Assembly (NCBI RefSeq): GCF_016545825.1
Contig: NC_052621.1
Span: 26,500,940-26,564,939, forward strand
Reading direction: 5' to 3'
Source: Eucalyptus grandis
Lineage: Eukaryota > Streptophyta > Magnoliopsida > Myrtales > Myrtaceae
DNA: 64,000 bases
Both the position numbers and the translations under genes were made by a program. A model generated the notes under the pieces. It ran no database searches, was not told the origin of the DNA, and saw only the letters and a list, made by a program, of their open reading frames with translations. This document shows, piece after piece, positions 33,601 to 44,500 of this stretch; position 1 is the first letter of the stretch, and the number at the start of each line of letters is the position of its first letter.

Positions 33601-35133
33601 TCAATATCAAACCATGATCACAATACAACGCCTAGTGACAAGGCAACCAAAATTCCCCATTGGCAAGGTCTCTATCTATTATTAGCTGGTGGCTCAGCCA
33701 AAGATATCCTAGAATAGTATGCACATACCCACAAGCTTCTCTGGGCTCATAATGATATTGAGTATCCACATCAATCCAGAACAACACCATCCATAATCCT
33801 CAAACTAAATCCATAAAACATTTTATATATTACCAAAAGATTTCGCAACTCAACTTATTCGCCAGCAATACATTTTATAAAACATTCTCAAATAATTTTA
33901 AGATCCGTTTCATAAATCAATTTCAAATTAAATACATTTCAAAAAGCTTATTACAAATCAATAACTATATAACATTCCATAAATCATCTCAAAGTCGAGC
34001 TTTCGTGAAATGATTTCACAAATCCAAAATATGTAATATTTCTCAACTTCATTCATCAAACAGAGTATATATTCATAAGAAGTTTTCACACTATTTTCAA
34101 ATATTAGAACTTAATAAATGCCAAATCCAACTTTTATGTAGTAAACATGCTTATTCATAACTCATAATATATCAAATCTCTATCATTTTGAAAACATGAG
34201 CTTATAAATTCTTAGAAGAAATAGCATCATTCACTTGGGAAAGTCGAAAATCAACCTATGTGGTTACTTAAGCCAACACACTCATATTCCTATTAATAAA
34301 TCGAAAACGATATTAAAATCGGGTAATATGCTACTCTCCAACTAACGACTCAAGTAAATTATGCTTATTCCTCGATAAAACGACACCTACGCGTTAATAA
34401 ATTGCTCAACCAAAACAATTACTCAAAGCCGTCCATAGTGAAGCTTGAGCACAAAACTTCATTGTGCCATAATTTTCTCTGCCGAACTCCATTTCAAGCG
34501 TACTTATAGTTGATGGAAAGCCCATCCAACATACTATAAGAACCCCAATTTAGCCAACCCGAAATCAAGCCGAAAATTAACAAAATATGGCCCCGAAGTC
34601 CTGGTCGGGCACTGTTCATCACGCGTGATAAACTTCAAAATATTGTTTCGGGCAAACCATAAGCTCAAATCATGATTCGTGAAATTCTACGACTTCACAA
34701 CATCCTAAACTATCATTTCTATAAAAATACATGGCTCAATGACTCAAAAATGGAACTTCGCCGCTCGATTTTCCTAAAATCCTGAATTTGAGCCCTAAAT
34801 CCGAAAAATACTTCGATTGGATGAAGGAGGGGCGCGATCACTTACCAAGCATCGCGTTACATAGTTGGGTTGGATCTCCTCCCTTTTCTTTTTTCTTCTA
34901 TCCCTTCATTTCTCTCCTCCTTCTTCCTTCTGCCCGAACGTGCCTCCTTTTCCTTTTATCTCCTCTTCTTTTTCCTTTTTTTTTTCTTTTCTTTCCCCTC
35001 TCTCTCCTTTTTCTTGCTCTCTCCCGAAGACTCGATCTCTCCTCATCCTCCTTTTTCCTTCTCTTCTTTTCTTCTTCTTTTCTTTTCTACTTGTGGGCCC
35101 TACTCTTTAGACTAAGTCAAATATTACACGGTA

Positions 35134-36062
35134 CAAGTAACTTCTCATGCAGGAAACGGATCTCTGAAGATTACAATCGGATCGCCTAGGGGTTGAATCG
35201 ACACGGCTGAACATCGGTTTGATGCGATCGAAGGAGACCGGTCCGACTTGGACCGGTATGAACGATGCATAATTTGGCCCTTAAGAGACCCAAACAAACC
35301 TCAAGAGGAGTGATCTTGACAAGCCATGACTGAGAGGGATTAGACAATGAATTGACGCCTATGACCGCCGTGAGAATGCTCTAGAATGAAGACCTCCTCC
35401 ATCTAATTCTAGTTAATTCCATGATTGATCACATAGTGTTAACATCTAAATTTTTTATTCTTTTCCTTTTCTTTTTCCCTTCTTGTTCGGCCGATCACTG
35501 GTAGTTCCTTGACAGGTTTGGGGACTCAAGTTGATCCAGATTCCCCAAAACAGGAGTAGACCAAATAATAAAAAGATCATGCTATTGCACAATTGCTCAC
35601 AAATCCAATACTTGCGATATACATATATTAAGGTATTTAAAACCCTTTAATAGATGAAAATTTATTCCCACTTTGTATAATGATATAGATCATGCCTAAC
35701 ACGACAGAATCTAATGTATGGGGCATTGCATCACATCATCAATTTCATACAAATCATCAATTGCACCAAGACACCAAGAAGCTATCCATAAGAACCCCAA
35801 GTGCACGATTGGAAAACTTAAATTGTTAGAAGAAAATGTGGATATGTATTGATGTAGATTTAGAAATAATTTCCATATGGATTTTTTTCATTTGTTTATT
35901 AATATCTGGAAAAATTTCAAATAAAGATTTGAAATGAAGCCGTTTTTTTTTCAAAAGAGTCCAAAATTGATATTGTCTCAAATAAGTATTGAAGTGGCCA
36001 ACTTAGAGAAAGGGTTCAATTACGATGGGGTGGAAGTGTTGTACAATGGTGTCTATGGAACA
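35134..36062. repeat. Segmental block D1
   Basis: It starts CAAGTAACTTCTCATGCAGG and matches D2 (from 41575) and D3 (from about 59673) over roughly 0.9 kb, with about 90% identity by eye. D1 is cut at about 36062, whereas D2 and D3 continue for over 4 kb. Small ORFs in it are not open in all copies and match no family I know, so I treat it as non-coding duplicated flank. Confidence 0.75.
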
Positions 36063-36078
36063 AAACTCAAACATAATA

Positions 36079-36205
36079 GGTTTAGGGACACTCGGACTCC
36101 TAAAGTGCCAAAAGTTGGTATAAAAGGACACTTAAGTACTAAAAGTTGATATAAAAGGACATTTAAGTGTCAAAAGTTACGAAAGTGACACTTAAGTGCC
36201 AAAAT
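36079..36205. mobile_element. MULE TIR fragment at the junction between D1 and unit B
   Basis: Repeated ACACTTAAGTGCCAAAA and GGACACTTAAGT phrases match the terminal region of the element at 15076-16121. Only one arm is present. It ends about a dozen bases before unit B begins, so the unit boundary is at or next to a transposon end. Confidence 0.55.
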
Positions 36206-36216
36206 AAATCTAATCT

Positions 36217-36560
36217 GGCTTGGAAGGGAATAAAAAAACAGCAGCTGAAAATGTTCATGAATATGTCATCGTATGAATGCAAGCTCAGAGCGTAATCAAG
36301 TCAATAGCAGAAGGTAAAAGAACTTGCACACTCGTGGATAGATCAGAAGAAACAAATTCGACTCGAGCCAAAAGAACGAACATAGACAAGACGCAAGTTC
36401 TAGGACTTGCAGTTGGCTTGTGTACGGTGGATGAGTTCTCTCTTTAGTATATATACACACGTACAGAGAAAATGAAACGAATTGAGAAGCATCGTCATTG
36501 CTTATGTTATTTAATTTTGTCAATTACTGCCTTGAAGATTCACACATCCCTTCCTATGCA
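36217..36560 (-). promoter_or_regulatory. Duplicated GRAS-1-type promoter with no gene behind it
   Basis: Nearly identical to 26589-26900: CAGCAGCTGAAAATG, TCAATAGCAGAAGGTAAAAGAACTTGCACACTC, and an intact TATATATA at 36448-36455 (- strand). In the GRAS-1 locus the coding exon follows; here the homology ends at about 36217 and a MULE TIR fragment and D1 follow. Whether it fires is unknown; if it does, the RNA would run into D1 and the solo LTR. Confidence 0.65.
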
Positions 36561-38254
36561 AGCAGGTCATAAAATATTATCGTGTCCAGCTATGTTACAA
36601 CTGTATTTAATAGTCCAAAAACTATAACGAGATCTAGGATTAAGCGTTAAACGTGTGATAATCTCGATCTCTTACTTTGTTGTCTAGTGCATTGCCATCA
36701 CTTCGTTAACCGATGATGACGATGATAATCGTACTTGGATTGCTGTCATTGGTGAATGTTAAATTTCTTGTCTTGAAGTGGTAATCCGAATGGATTTTGT
36801 GTCGTGACTTCCCTCTAGACTTGTCAGACTCGCTAATTTTCTTCGCTTGGCTACTTTCTTGATTTTGTTTAAGCGCCTGCCGACAGCAGAACTCATTTTA
36901 GAAAGATAACCCCAAAGGAAAAAAAAAAAAAATAGGCACCATAATAAAAACATAATCTTTCGTTCTAATTGAATGAGGAAGTTAATTGGACAACAGCAGA
37001 ATATACCGCCAGCTTGTCCCAACGAAAAGATACGACAACTCACAAGCAAATTAGATAATCTGTCGGAAGATTCCGAGCAATGTAATCTGACATAAGAGAC
37101 AAAGCGAGCGGACCACCCAATCCATACCTGGAAGTAGATTTTTTCATTTTCAAAAGCGTGCTCGCAACAATTACGCCTTCCTAAATTATCGATTAACATC
37201 ACCATACCCTCATCTTGTTAGAGCTGAAATTTTGCTGTTGGCTTGGTAATTGAGGAGGTGACATCTTATTTTAGTGCAAAATATTACTATAAGATCCTTC
37301 AAGAGAGAATTTGTTCAGCATTGAAGGGCTACAGATTGAATATCAGCAGGAACAAGGCAGAGGAAAAGGCACCGTACCATCGCTGAGGTCGACTAACCAG
37401 ATGCAGATAAAATTAACTTTGCTACAGAGCCAGTTACCAGAACCATGAACCAGAGTCCACTTTAGGGAGATAAGCAGAGATACTGGAAATCGTAAACATC
37501 TTGTTGGAGTGCACCTACCCTCATACAGAGGATTTTTTGTGCATTCTGTGCTGATTCCACAATTAATGCTTGACAGACATTAACCACACGACTAAGAAGG
37601 ATGGGCTCAAGTTCTTTTGATTCGGGATGATATCTCGTACCAGAAAGCAAAGTGATGTTAAAAGTACACTAATATGCTAATAGCTGAAGAAGCAAAAGAC
37701 CAGAATTATTCTTAAGGTGTATGCAAAGAATCTTCAAATGCAGCCAAAGAGACATTTCATCTCTCTGCCTGCTTATTCTAGGAGTAAAGTTCTGGTCAAG
37801 AACAACATTAAATTGATCCCTTTTAGACTAATCGACCAAGCTGCACCATTTATCGCCAGGCATGCATGAAGGAATTCAATTATAAAGATATATCATACAG
37901 ATTCTGCTGAATACTGTCTATGAAAGAAGTACATCCCCCTAATGTAATGGTGTGAACCCAGATTCTGCCACTAACCGTTAGAAAAGCAAGCAGCTATAAA
38001 AGTATAGCTGTTTATGTCCTACCGAAGCAATGATTGTGGCTCAACAAGGACCGCCCAATCAATACCTCACCCGCAAGAAAGCCCAATGAATGTTTTCTAC
38101 TCTAGTATTGTCAAAAAAAAAAAAAAAAAAAAACAAAGATCACAAGCATCAGCTCCACAAATTCACGCTCTTTTCTGCAAATAAGGATGCCTTCGCTGAG
38201 TACTGAGTCACGTCCATCTGGTAGATGACTCATAGAAACAAGCTCATCAAAGTC
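36561..38254 (-). other. 3' flank of GRAS-3 (unit B copy of 26901-28542)
   Basis: Collinear with the GRAS-2 3' flank with scattered substitutions and small indels, for example an extra TGAATGAGGAAGTTAA segment near 36972, a 49-bp extra segment near 37127, and a deletion near 37905. The ORF that is long in unit A is broken here. An A-rich run lies at about 38114-38133. No gene is supported. Confidence 0.5.
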
Positions 38255-40552
38255 CTAGGTGGGTACCCAACAAGATGAAGCACGCAGGATTCGGCCCTTC
38301 CACCCCTGCAGCATCCAGTGGCCATCTTCATCAACCACGAAATCATCAGGGAACTCCCCCAACTTAGATCGCAATTTCTTCATAAGTGCTGGGGCCAGTG
38401 GCAATTGCTTGAACCCAGCCCTCTTATTGCGAACCTGCCATTGCTTATATGTCTCCGGCCTCTCAACCCTCTCCGTCCCCTCACATGCAATGACATTTAT
38501 AGCTTCTCGGCCAAAGAACTCTTTCTCATACATCAGTCTCATCCGGTTATACCTCTCTAAATTAGTATCAAATGCATCAAACAATGCAGAGTAGTGAAAG
38601 AGAGCCTCACGGAACCTTGTTACAAAGAAGGGGACACTAAAAGATCCATTGACAATGGCCTGCACAAAGAGATGCGGCCTTATTTTTCTGATTAAATTCA
38701 GAACAGAATCCCTGGGATTATTCAAGACAACCGTCTCATCAAGGAGATTTTTAAACCGAAACATGGTATTCACAGCAATGGTCTCGCCCTTCCTTATTTT
38801 GAGATCCCCGATTTTGATAGTATCCCATTCCTGAGCAATTCCATTGTACTCAAATGGAACATTGAATTGCTTGCACAACTTTGCCAAGTGGCGTCCTGTC
38901 ACCTGAACTCTTTCTGCTGGTCGAAAACCACGCTGGGGAAACTCTATCCCTGTAATACGCAGTTTGGGTGGCCCGCCTGTCCTCCTGGAGAGAAGAAAGA
39001 TGACAACTGGCCATTGGAAACCATATAATATTCCAAAGTCGATAATATGAAGCGTTGTTGCTTTCTCAGCTAAATCCATGATCATATAGTTCGCAAAGAC
39101 AATTGCCATTTTCTGAAACGGGCAGGCCATACGACAAAGATGGTGCGCTTTCAAAATATCGACCGCTGATGTTTTTTTAGAACCTAGAGCAGCATAGATC
39201 TGAGAACCAGTGCCTCCTAAGCGTGCCTCGAGGCCATTGGCGAAGTAATGTGCCAACCTCTGAGATCCGTCACCAAAAGGGGAAGCATGCTGCCAAATCT
39301 GCTTTAGATAGTCATCAGCAGTCCTTCGATCGTCAGAAGAGACAGCTTGCGCACAAAGGATCAACAAAGTTCTGAGATCCACCATCTCTGTCACATTGCT
39401 GGTTGGGGTTGGTGTGATATCATGAAACTTCCCACCATCAGAAGCTTGTGTCCGTCTACTCTGCTGTAAAGATTCATTTACTTCTTTTTCAGAGGATTCA
39501 TCAGTATTTGAATCTCGACTCCTGCCTTTAATTTTAAGGAGAAGCATTTTATCCATCATCTTGGATAGCTCGGTGTCGATGTCATCAACATACACTGCTG
39601 TCTGCTTGTTACTCCTCTCATCTTCAAATTCTGAATCCTCCCTCTGGTGGTTCTTCTTTCCCCTAATTCCACCGAGAGGCAAAAGGTCACTTTCATCCTC
39701 CTCCAAGTTAACCACATTCAGTGATTTCTTTTCCTTAGACCATGAGTTTACGCTGCTTTTCTCCAGATCAATAACTAACTGTGTCACTTTGGGAAGAAAT
39801 TTGCTAGCTTCCTCCACACCTCTCTGGAACTGCAATACTGATTGGCTCCCGGTCAAGAAGTTAGGGAACAAAGGGCCACTCCCTAATGATGCATTCGTCC
39901 TATTACCATTACTCAGGAAGCTGTTTGGTAAGGAAGAGGATGGTTGAACATGAGCATTCACAGTGGACTGAAAAATGAAGTCTCCTATGTCAGAAGATCG
40001 CCGCATATAATTTCTTCCATCCCCAAAATCACCGAGCCATTGATGATCAGCAAAGTTGCTGCCGCCGGTATTCCTAGAAGGGCTGCTCTTACCATAGTCA
40101 TTACTGTTTCCCAAATAATTATTGTCTGGACTCTCCATGAATGGAGGGGACGGGGTCGCTTCAGACCGGCACGTCTCGCCAAGAGCTTCATGGAGCGACT
40201 TCTCAGCCGCCTGGAGAGCCAAAGGGTCATGAGACATAGAGGACTTCTCCTCCATGTCCTCCTCCAAAAGCATTTGATTTATGTACCTGAACACAGTCTC
40301 CGAGAAGTCGCTATCCTCGGACGGGAAATCCGCCTCCACACTCACGAGCGAAGACGGAGCAGAATCGCAATACCTAGGGTCGGAAGGAAAGAAGGGTTTG
40401 TCCACGAAGCCAACATCCCGAGACTGGCCGTCGCGACCGAACCCATACGCCAAGTTCGCGCGCTGATCCGGAAATGGCAAGAGGGTCTCGTTGTCGAACA
40501 TTAAGGCGCTCGGGGAGCCGGAGAATCCGGTGACTCGCGGCTCCATAATCAT
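38255..40552 (-). CDS. GRAS-3: SCL14-like GRAS regulator (LISCL subfamily), 765 aa, intact
   Basis: Starts at the ATG at 40552 (MIMEPRV; alternative at 40546) and stops with TAG at 38255. Upstream the frame reaches only a GTG, so the longer reading is not supported. Layout: LISCL N-terminal motif at about 82-103 (DFSETVFRYINQMLLEEDM), ALQAAEKSLHEALGE at about 112-126, and NKQTAVYVDD before the GRAS domain (390-765). The domain has LHR I from 390, LHIIDFG at about 501, PFFVTRFREALFHYSALFD at about 641, RVERPETYKQW at about 695, and SAW residues in GWKGRILRASSCW at 750-762. All GRAS motifs are present, so it is probably functional. N-terminal text agrees with GRAS-4 and C-terminal text with GRAS-2, as in a recombinant. 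Function as transcriptional co-regulator is by family. Confidence 0.94.
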   Translation of the reverse strand: MIMEPRVTGFSGSPSALMFDNETLLPFPDQRANLAYGFGRDGQSRDVGFVDKPFFPSDPRYCDSAPSSLVSVEADFPSEDSDFSETVFRYINQMLLEEDMEEKSSMSHDPLALQAAEKSLHEALGETCRSEATPSPPFMESPDNNYLGNSNDYGKSSPSRNTGGSNFADHQWLGDFGDGRNYMRRSSDIGDFIFQSTVNAHVQPSSSLPNSFLSNGNRTNASLGSGPLFPNFLTGSQSVLQFQRGVEEASKFLPKVTQLVIDLEKSSVNSWSKEKKSLNVVNLEEDESDLLPLGGIRGKKNHQREDSEFEDERSNKQTAVYVDDIDTELSKMMDKMLLLKIKGRSRDSNTDESSEKEVNESLQQSRRTQASDGGKFHDITPTPTSNVTEMVDLRTLLILCAQAVSSDDRRTADDYLKQIWQHASPFGDGSQRLAHYFANGLEARLGGTGSQIYAALGSKKTSAVDILKAHHLCRMACPFQKMAIVFANYMIMDLAEKATTLHIIDFGILYGFQWPVVIFLLSRRTGGPPKLRITGIEFPQRGFRPAERVQVTGRHLAKLCKQFNVPFEYNGIAQEWDTIKIGDLKIRKGETIAVNTMFRFKNLLDETVVLNNPRDSVLNLIRKIRPHLFVQAIVNGSFSVPFFVTRFREALFHYSALFDAFDTNLERYNRMRLMYEKEFFGREAINVIACEGTERVERPETYKQWQVRNKRAGFKQLPLAPALMKKLRSKLGEFPDDFVVDEDGHWMLQGWKGRILRASSCWVPT

Positions 40553-41034
40553 CTGCCGGCGCAATTTGCCCTTCCCCCCCGGGTCAACTGCCACCAGCCC
40601 CAACACGGCTTTTTCCTACTCTCAAATCGTCAAGAAAAACTACCCATTCCTAATCCCCTGTCGAAACCAAGATTCACGAAAGAAACAGAAAAAAGCGGAT
40701 GTCAGAAGAGCACACCGGGGGCCGAGCTCAGCTGAAGCGAGCTCAAACCACGTCAAAATCAGCTACTAAAACGCGGAATCTTCGGACCATATTGACTACC
40801 CGCCATCCTACGTTCCTCAGCAGATCAAAAGAACGTAAAGAAACCGCAAGAAGGCACCAAATTAGATCATCAGCCCCGCATAAATTCCAAACAAGAAAAA
40901 GAAAGAACAGCGGACAACAATCTCGGAGATCTTGCGGTGGAAATGGCAGATGGGAGAAGGCTAACCTCGGCGCCGGAAGACGTAAAGGACTGCGGGAGCC
41001 GATTTCTGGAGGCCGGCGTCTCTCTCTTTTCCAT

Positions 41035-41069
<35 letters not shown>

Positions 41070-41371
41070 GGAATTTTGTCTCTCCGACAGACGAGACTTC
41101 AGCGGCACTCAGGAACAGCTCGGTCGTGTGCCATCTTCCTTGACAAACTTTTATTTCTATAAGAACGAAAAACAGCGTGGTAGGAAATGAGGACTTTTGA
41201 AAAATCAAAAGACAGAAAATTGACATGGACAGTGGCCATTTGGACCTATGGAATATGCAGGGGTTGAAAAAGTGGGGGACAGGTGTGGTTGCACCTTCTC
41301 CAGTGACTCCACGGAGATTGTATTTAGATACACGTCCGCTCAGCGCGTAGAGTTGCACAGCGGAAAGAGCA

Positions 41372-41402
<31 letters not shown>

Positions 41403-41574
41403 GGCCTCCCCTTCTCGCTCTGGCGTCGGCCTCGGTGTCCTCTCCAGGAGCTGGTGGGAAGCTCCATAATCTCGGATGCTTGGTTCCGATTGCTGATTGC
41501 GTCGAACCCATCTCGTCTCCAAGCTCAGAACCCGCGGTCCCCTCCTATTATATGCATGTGATATAAGTATGGTA
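40553..41574 (-). promoter_or_regulatory. Leader and promoter region of GRAS-3
   Basis: Collinear with 30883-31867 of GRAS-2, with the presumed leader donor at 40966/40965. The TATA-like TATATGG (- strand, about 41031-41037) directly abuts a (GA)n run at 41039-41068, about twice as long as in unit A. A second CT microsatellite lies at about 41370-41399. These are upstream of or within the core promoter and could change its strength. Confidence 0.5.
41038..41068. repeat. (GA)15 microsatellite next to the GRAS-3 TATA-like box
   Basis: Uninterrupted GA dinucleotides; the unit A equivalent (31367-31376) has only about five and ends in GTGTG. It comes directly after CATATAA in the + sequence. Confidence 0.85.
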
Positions 41575-44500
41575 CAAGTAGCTTCTCATGCAGGAAACGG
41601 ATCTCTGAGGATCACGATCGGATCGCCTAGGGGTTGGATCGACACGGCTGAACCGCTGGTTTGATGCGATCGAAGGAGACCGGTCCGACTTGGACTAGTT
41701 TGAACGATGCATGATTTGGCCGAGACGCAAACAAACCTCAAGAGGAGTGATCTTGACAAGCCACGACTAAGAGGGATTAGACGATGAATTGACGCCTAGG
41801 ACCGCCGTGAGAATGCCTCCTCCATCCAATCCTGGTTAATTCCATGATTGATCACATAATGTTGACACATAAATTTTTAATTCTTTTTCTTTTTTCTTTT
41901 CTTTTTCCTTTCTTGTTTGCCCGATCACCGGTAGTTCTTGACAGGTTTGGGGACTCAAGTTGATCTAGATTTCCCAAAACAGGAGTAGACCAAATAATAA
42001 AAAGATCATGCTATTGCACAATTGCTCATAATCCAATACTTGCAAAATACATATATTAAGGTATTTAAAAACCTTTAATAGATGAAATTTTATTCTCACT
42101 TTGTATAATGCTATAGATCATGCCTAACACGACAGAATCTAACGCATGGGGCATTACATCACATCGTCAATTTCATACAAATCATCAATTGCACCAAAGA
42201 CACCAAGAAGCTATCCACAAGAGCCCAAAGTGCACTATTGAAAAACTTAAACTGTTAGAAGAGAATGTGGGTATGTATAAATGTAGATTTAGAAATAATT
42301 TCTATATGGAATTTTTTCATTTATTTATTAATATCAGGAAAATTTTCAAATAAAGATTTAAAATGAAGCTATTTTTTTCAAAAGAGTCAAAAGTTGATAT
42401 TGTTGAGCACCAGAAGACTTTTCTACAAGAATTCACAATAACTTAGGAAAAAAAAGGGGAAAAAGAAGAAGAAAAAAAGACATACACGCACTTTTACAAA
42501 TGTTGATTGTGGAGCACCGAATTGACTTCGATTGAACTTGAACCCTTCTAGAAAGTCGTTGGGCTACCTTTGAGGGCTACCTTTCAAATGCCGTTGATTT
42601 TATGCAATTTGCTTGTCGTTAGATCTACTTTCCATTTTTTTTCAAGTTAAGTTAGATCACTATTACTTGAAGAAATTGGTTTCATTTTTTTAGCGTGAAC
42701 ATATTTTCTTTAAAAATAAATTTTTTTTTTTGCACGAACTTTAAAAAGAATTGAATGGATGAAGAATTTGCGGTCCCATGGGAAGTCTTGCATTTGGACT
42801 TGTCGTCATATCGGAGGAAACTTCTTCATCTTTCGTCAGGGGTGGAATGGAATCTTCCTCATCATTCCATCCGCTTCCGCTTAAGACAACGTCTTCATGT
42901 GTTGCCACATTGGCATAAATCTATAGCTGGGAAATATTCGCCCCCGCATGATACGATGCTTCTAGATGGGGTGGCACAAACCCGGACAGGTGGGATAGTC
43001 ATGGCTTTCAGATCGCATTTAGTATCATTTATAATTTGAATTATGTGCATGGATAGCAACCAAACCGTGTAAAGATACACCTAGAAATCGGCTCAGGCTC
43101 AGACCGGTCAATCCAATTCCAAGACTACTAACATTGAGCTCTCAATTTTTCCAAAGCTAGCATTTAGCCAAAAGCCCATTTGAAAAACTTACCAAATACC
43201 CAGCACAATGATATTAAATTTGATGGCATTTTGGCTAGAGGATGAGAACCAGGTTATTCGAGGCCTCGATAGAGATATGCTACATTGAAATTTTGCACAA
43301 AAGTTTAAGATCAAATTGACAAAATTGAAAAGTTTTTAATTAAATTGGCATCAGAACAAAAGCAATAAATTAATACAGAGTATTCCACAAATATCTCAAT
43401 GTCGAGCACAATTCAAATCCACTTCTATAGACCCAACCAAGAGATGAATTCTTTTATTTTGTTCTTTTCTTTTCTTTTCTTTTTTATTGTGGCTGGCAAG
43501 GGTCATGGACAAGGGCCTTCGAGTTCGGGAGGGTGCCAGTCACAAAAAAAGCTGTCTTCTACCTTGTTTTCTTTGAACAAACCCTTGAGTTTTAAGTCCA
43601 GCAGGGACTTCGGCTAATCGTTCAGGATAATATAAGTTGAACTGCAATAGTAGCATTAGCAAGGCAAATGCTTAAGACGTAAATAAGACCAAGAATGAAA
43701 ATCGTCAAGGTGATACTAAAGAGATTTAGCGTTATTTGAAGCAAGTCCCAGTGCGATGAGGCACAAGTACTCGTCTCCCCACTGTGGACACATTGTTAAA
43801 TCAAATTTTATTAATAAAGATTTCTTAAGTAGAATAAACTTCATCGGACTTTATGTAGGATTACAAAAAGAAAAAATAAAAAGAGAAGGAAGTTTTTCCT
43901 TCTTCTTCCCTGCAGTTAGGATTTCCCATTGTAAAAGGAAATCGGACCGTGGGGCCCAGAGTCAAAGTTGTTGACTCTGGGCACACCTATAATAATAAAA
44001 TAGCAATTCTCCCTTTGGCTTGAGGCTGCTGCAGCCTTATAAGAGTCGCCGAAGCCCTGTGCACGTAGAAGAAAGGAAGCAAACCTCTCTGCACGTGGAG
44101 CCCAAAAAGAGGTGGGCCCAGGTCAAATATTTGACCTTTCGCGTGCGTGAAGTGGCTTGAAGACCAAAAGAAATAGGAGCTGTACGTAGAAGCCGCACAC
44201 GTCAAGCTGCAAAGAGCCGTGTGCATTTTTGTTTTGAACTTGAACACGCCGTAATTTTATACCATGAATTTATATTCAAGTGAGTTATTTATTTATAAAT
44301 ACTTTGGATTTAGGATTAAATCTAGGTGTAGAAAACACTCGAGCGTATGGATGATTGTAAATTCTGATTCTCGAATTATAGTGGATTATTTGTCATTTGC
44401 CGCTTTCCCTATGAACGTAGATACTAATACTCAAATCGAACCACATAAATTTCTAGTGTCTTTTTTATTTATTATTTATTTCTCTAGTGATTTTGCGTTG

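Larger units (their letters stand above)
31863..35133. mobile_element. Second solo LTR (31868-35128), about 2.1 kb without its nested MULE
   Basis: Unit B reads straight through GTATGGTACAAGTAGC at 41568, whereas here TGGTA (31863-31867) and CGGTA (35129-35133) bracket 3.26 kb of extra DNA. This insert begins CGTCACACCCC (probably an LTR TGTCACACCCC with its first base changed) and ends AATATTACA. The bracketing 5-mers fit a TSD with one difference. It lacks coding sequence, is AT-rich with a CT-rich tract near its end (34875-35090), and holds a tandem repeat and a nested MULE. It separates GRAS-2's promoter region from block D1. Confidence 0.72.

Noticed and set aside
34788..35189. 133-codon Ser/Leu/Phe-rich ORF
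   Set aside because: Translation of a CT-rich tract in the solo LTR; all three frames give similar Ser/Phe/Leu ORFs.
39944..40504. 186-codon + strand ORF opposite the N-terminus of GRAS-3 (also at 58749-59309)
   Set aside because: It is antisense to a strongly conserved coding exon and survives only because the sense sequence is conserved; the equivalent in unit A is broken by a 3-base difference and substitutions, and it has no family motif.
40595..40625. Possible loss of the leader-intron acceptor in GRAS-3 (AGCAG in units A and C, AGCCG in unit B)
   Set aside because: Several other AG sites lie close by on both sides and I cannot tell which is used, so the change may have no effect.
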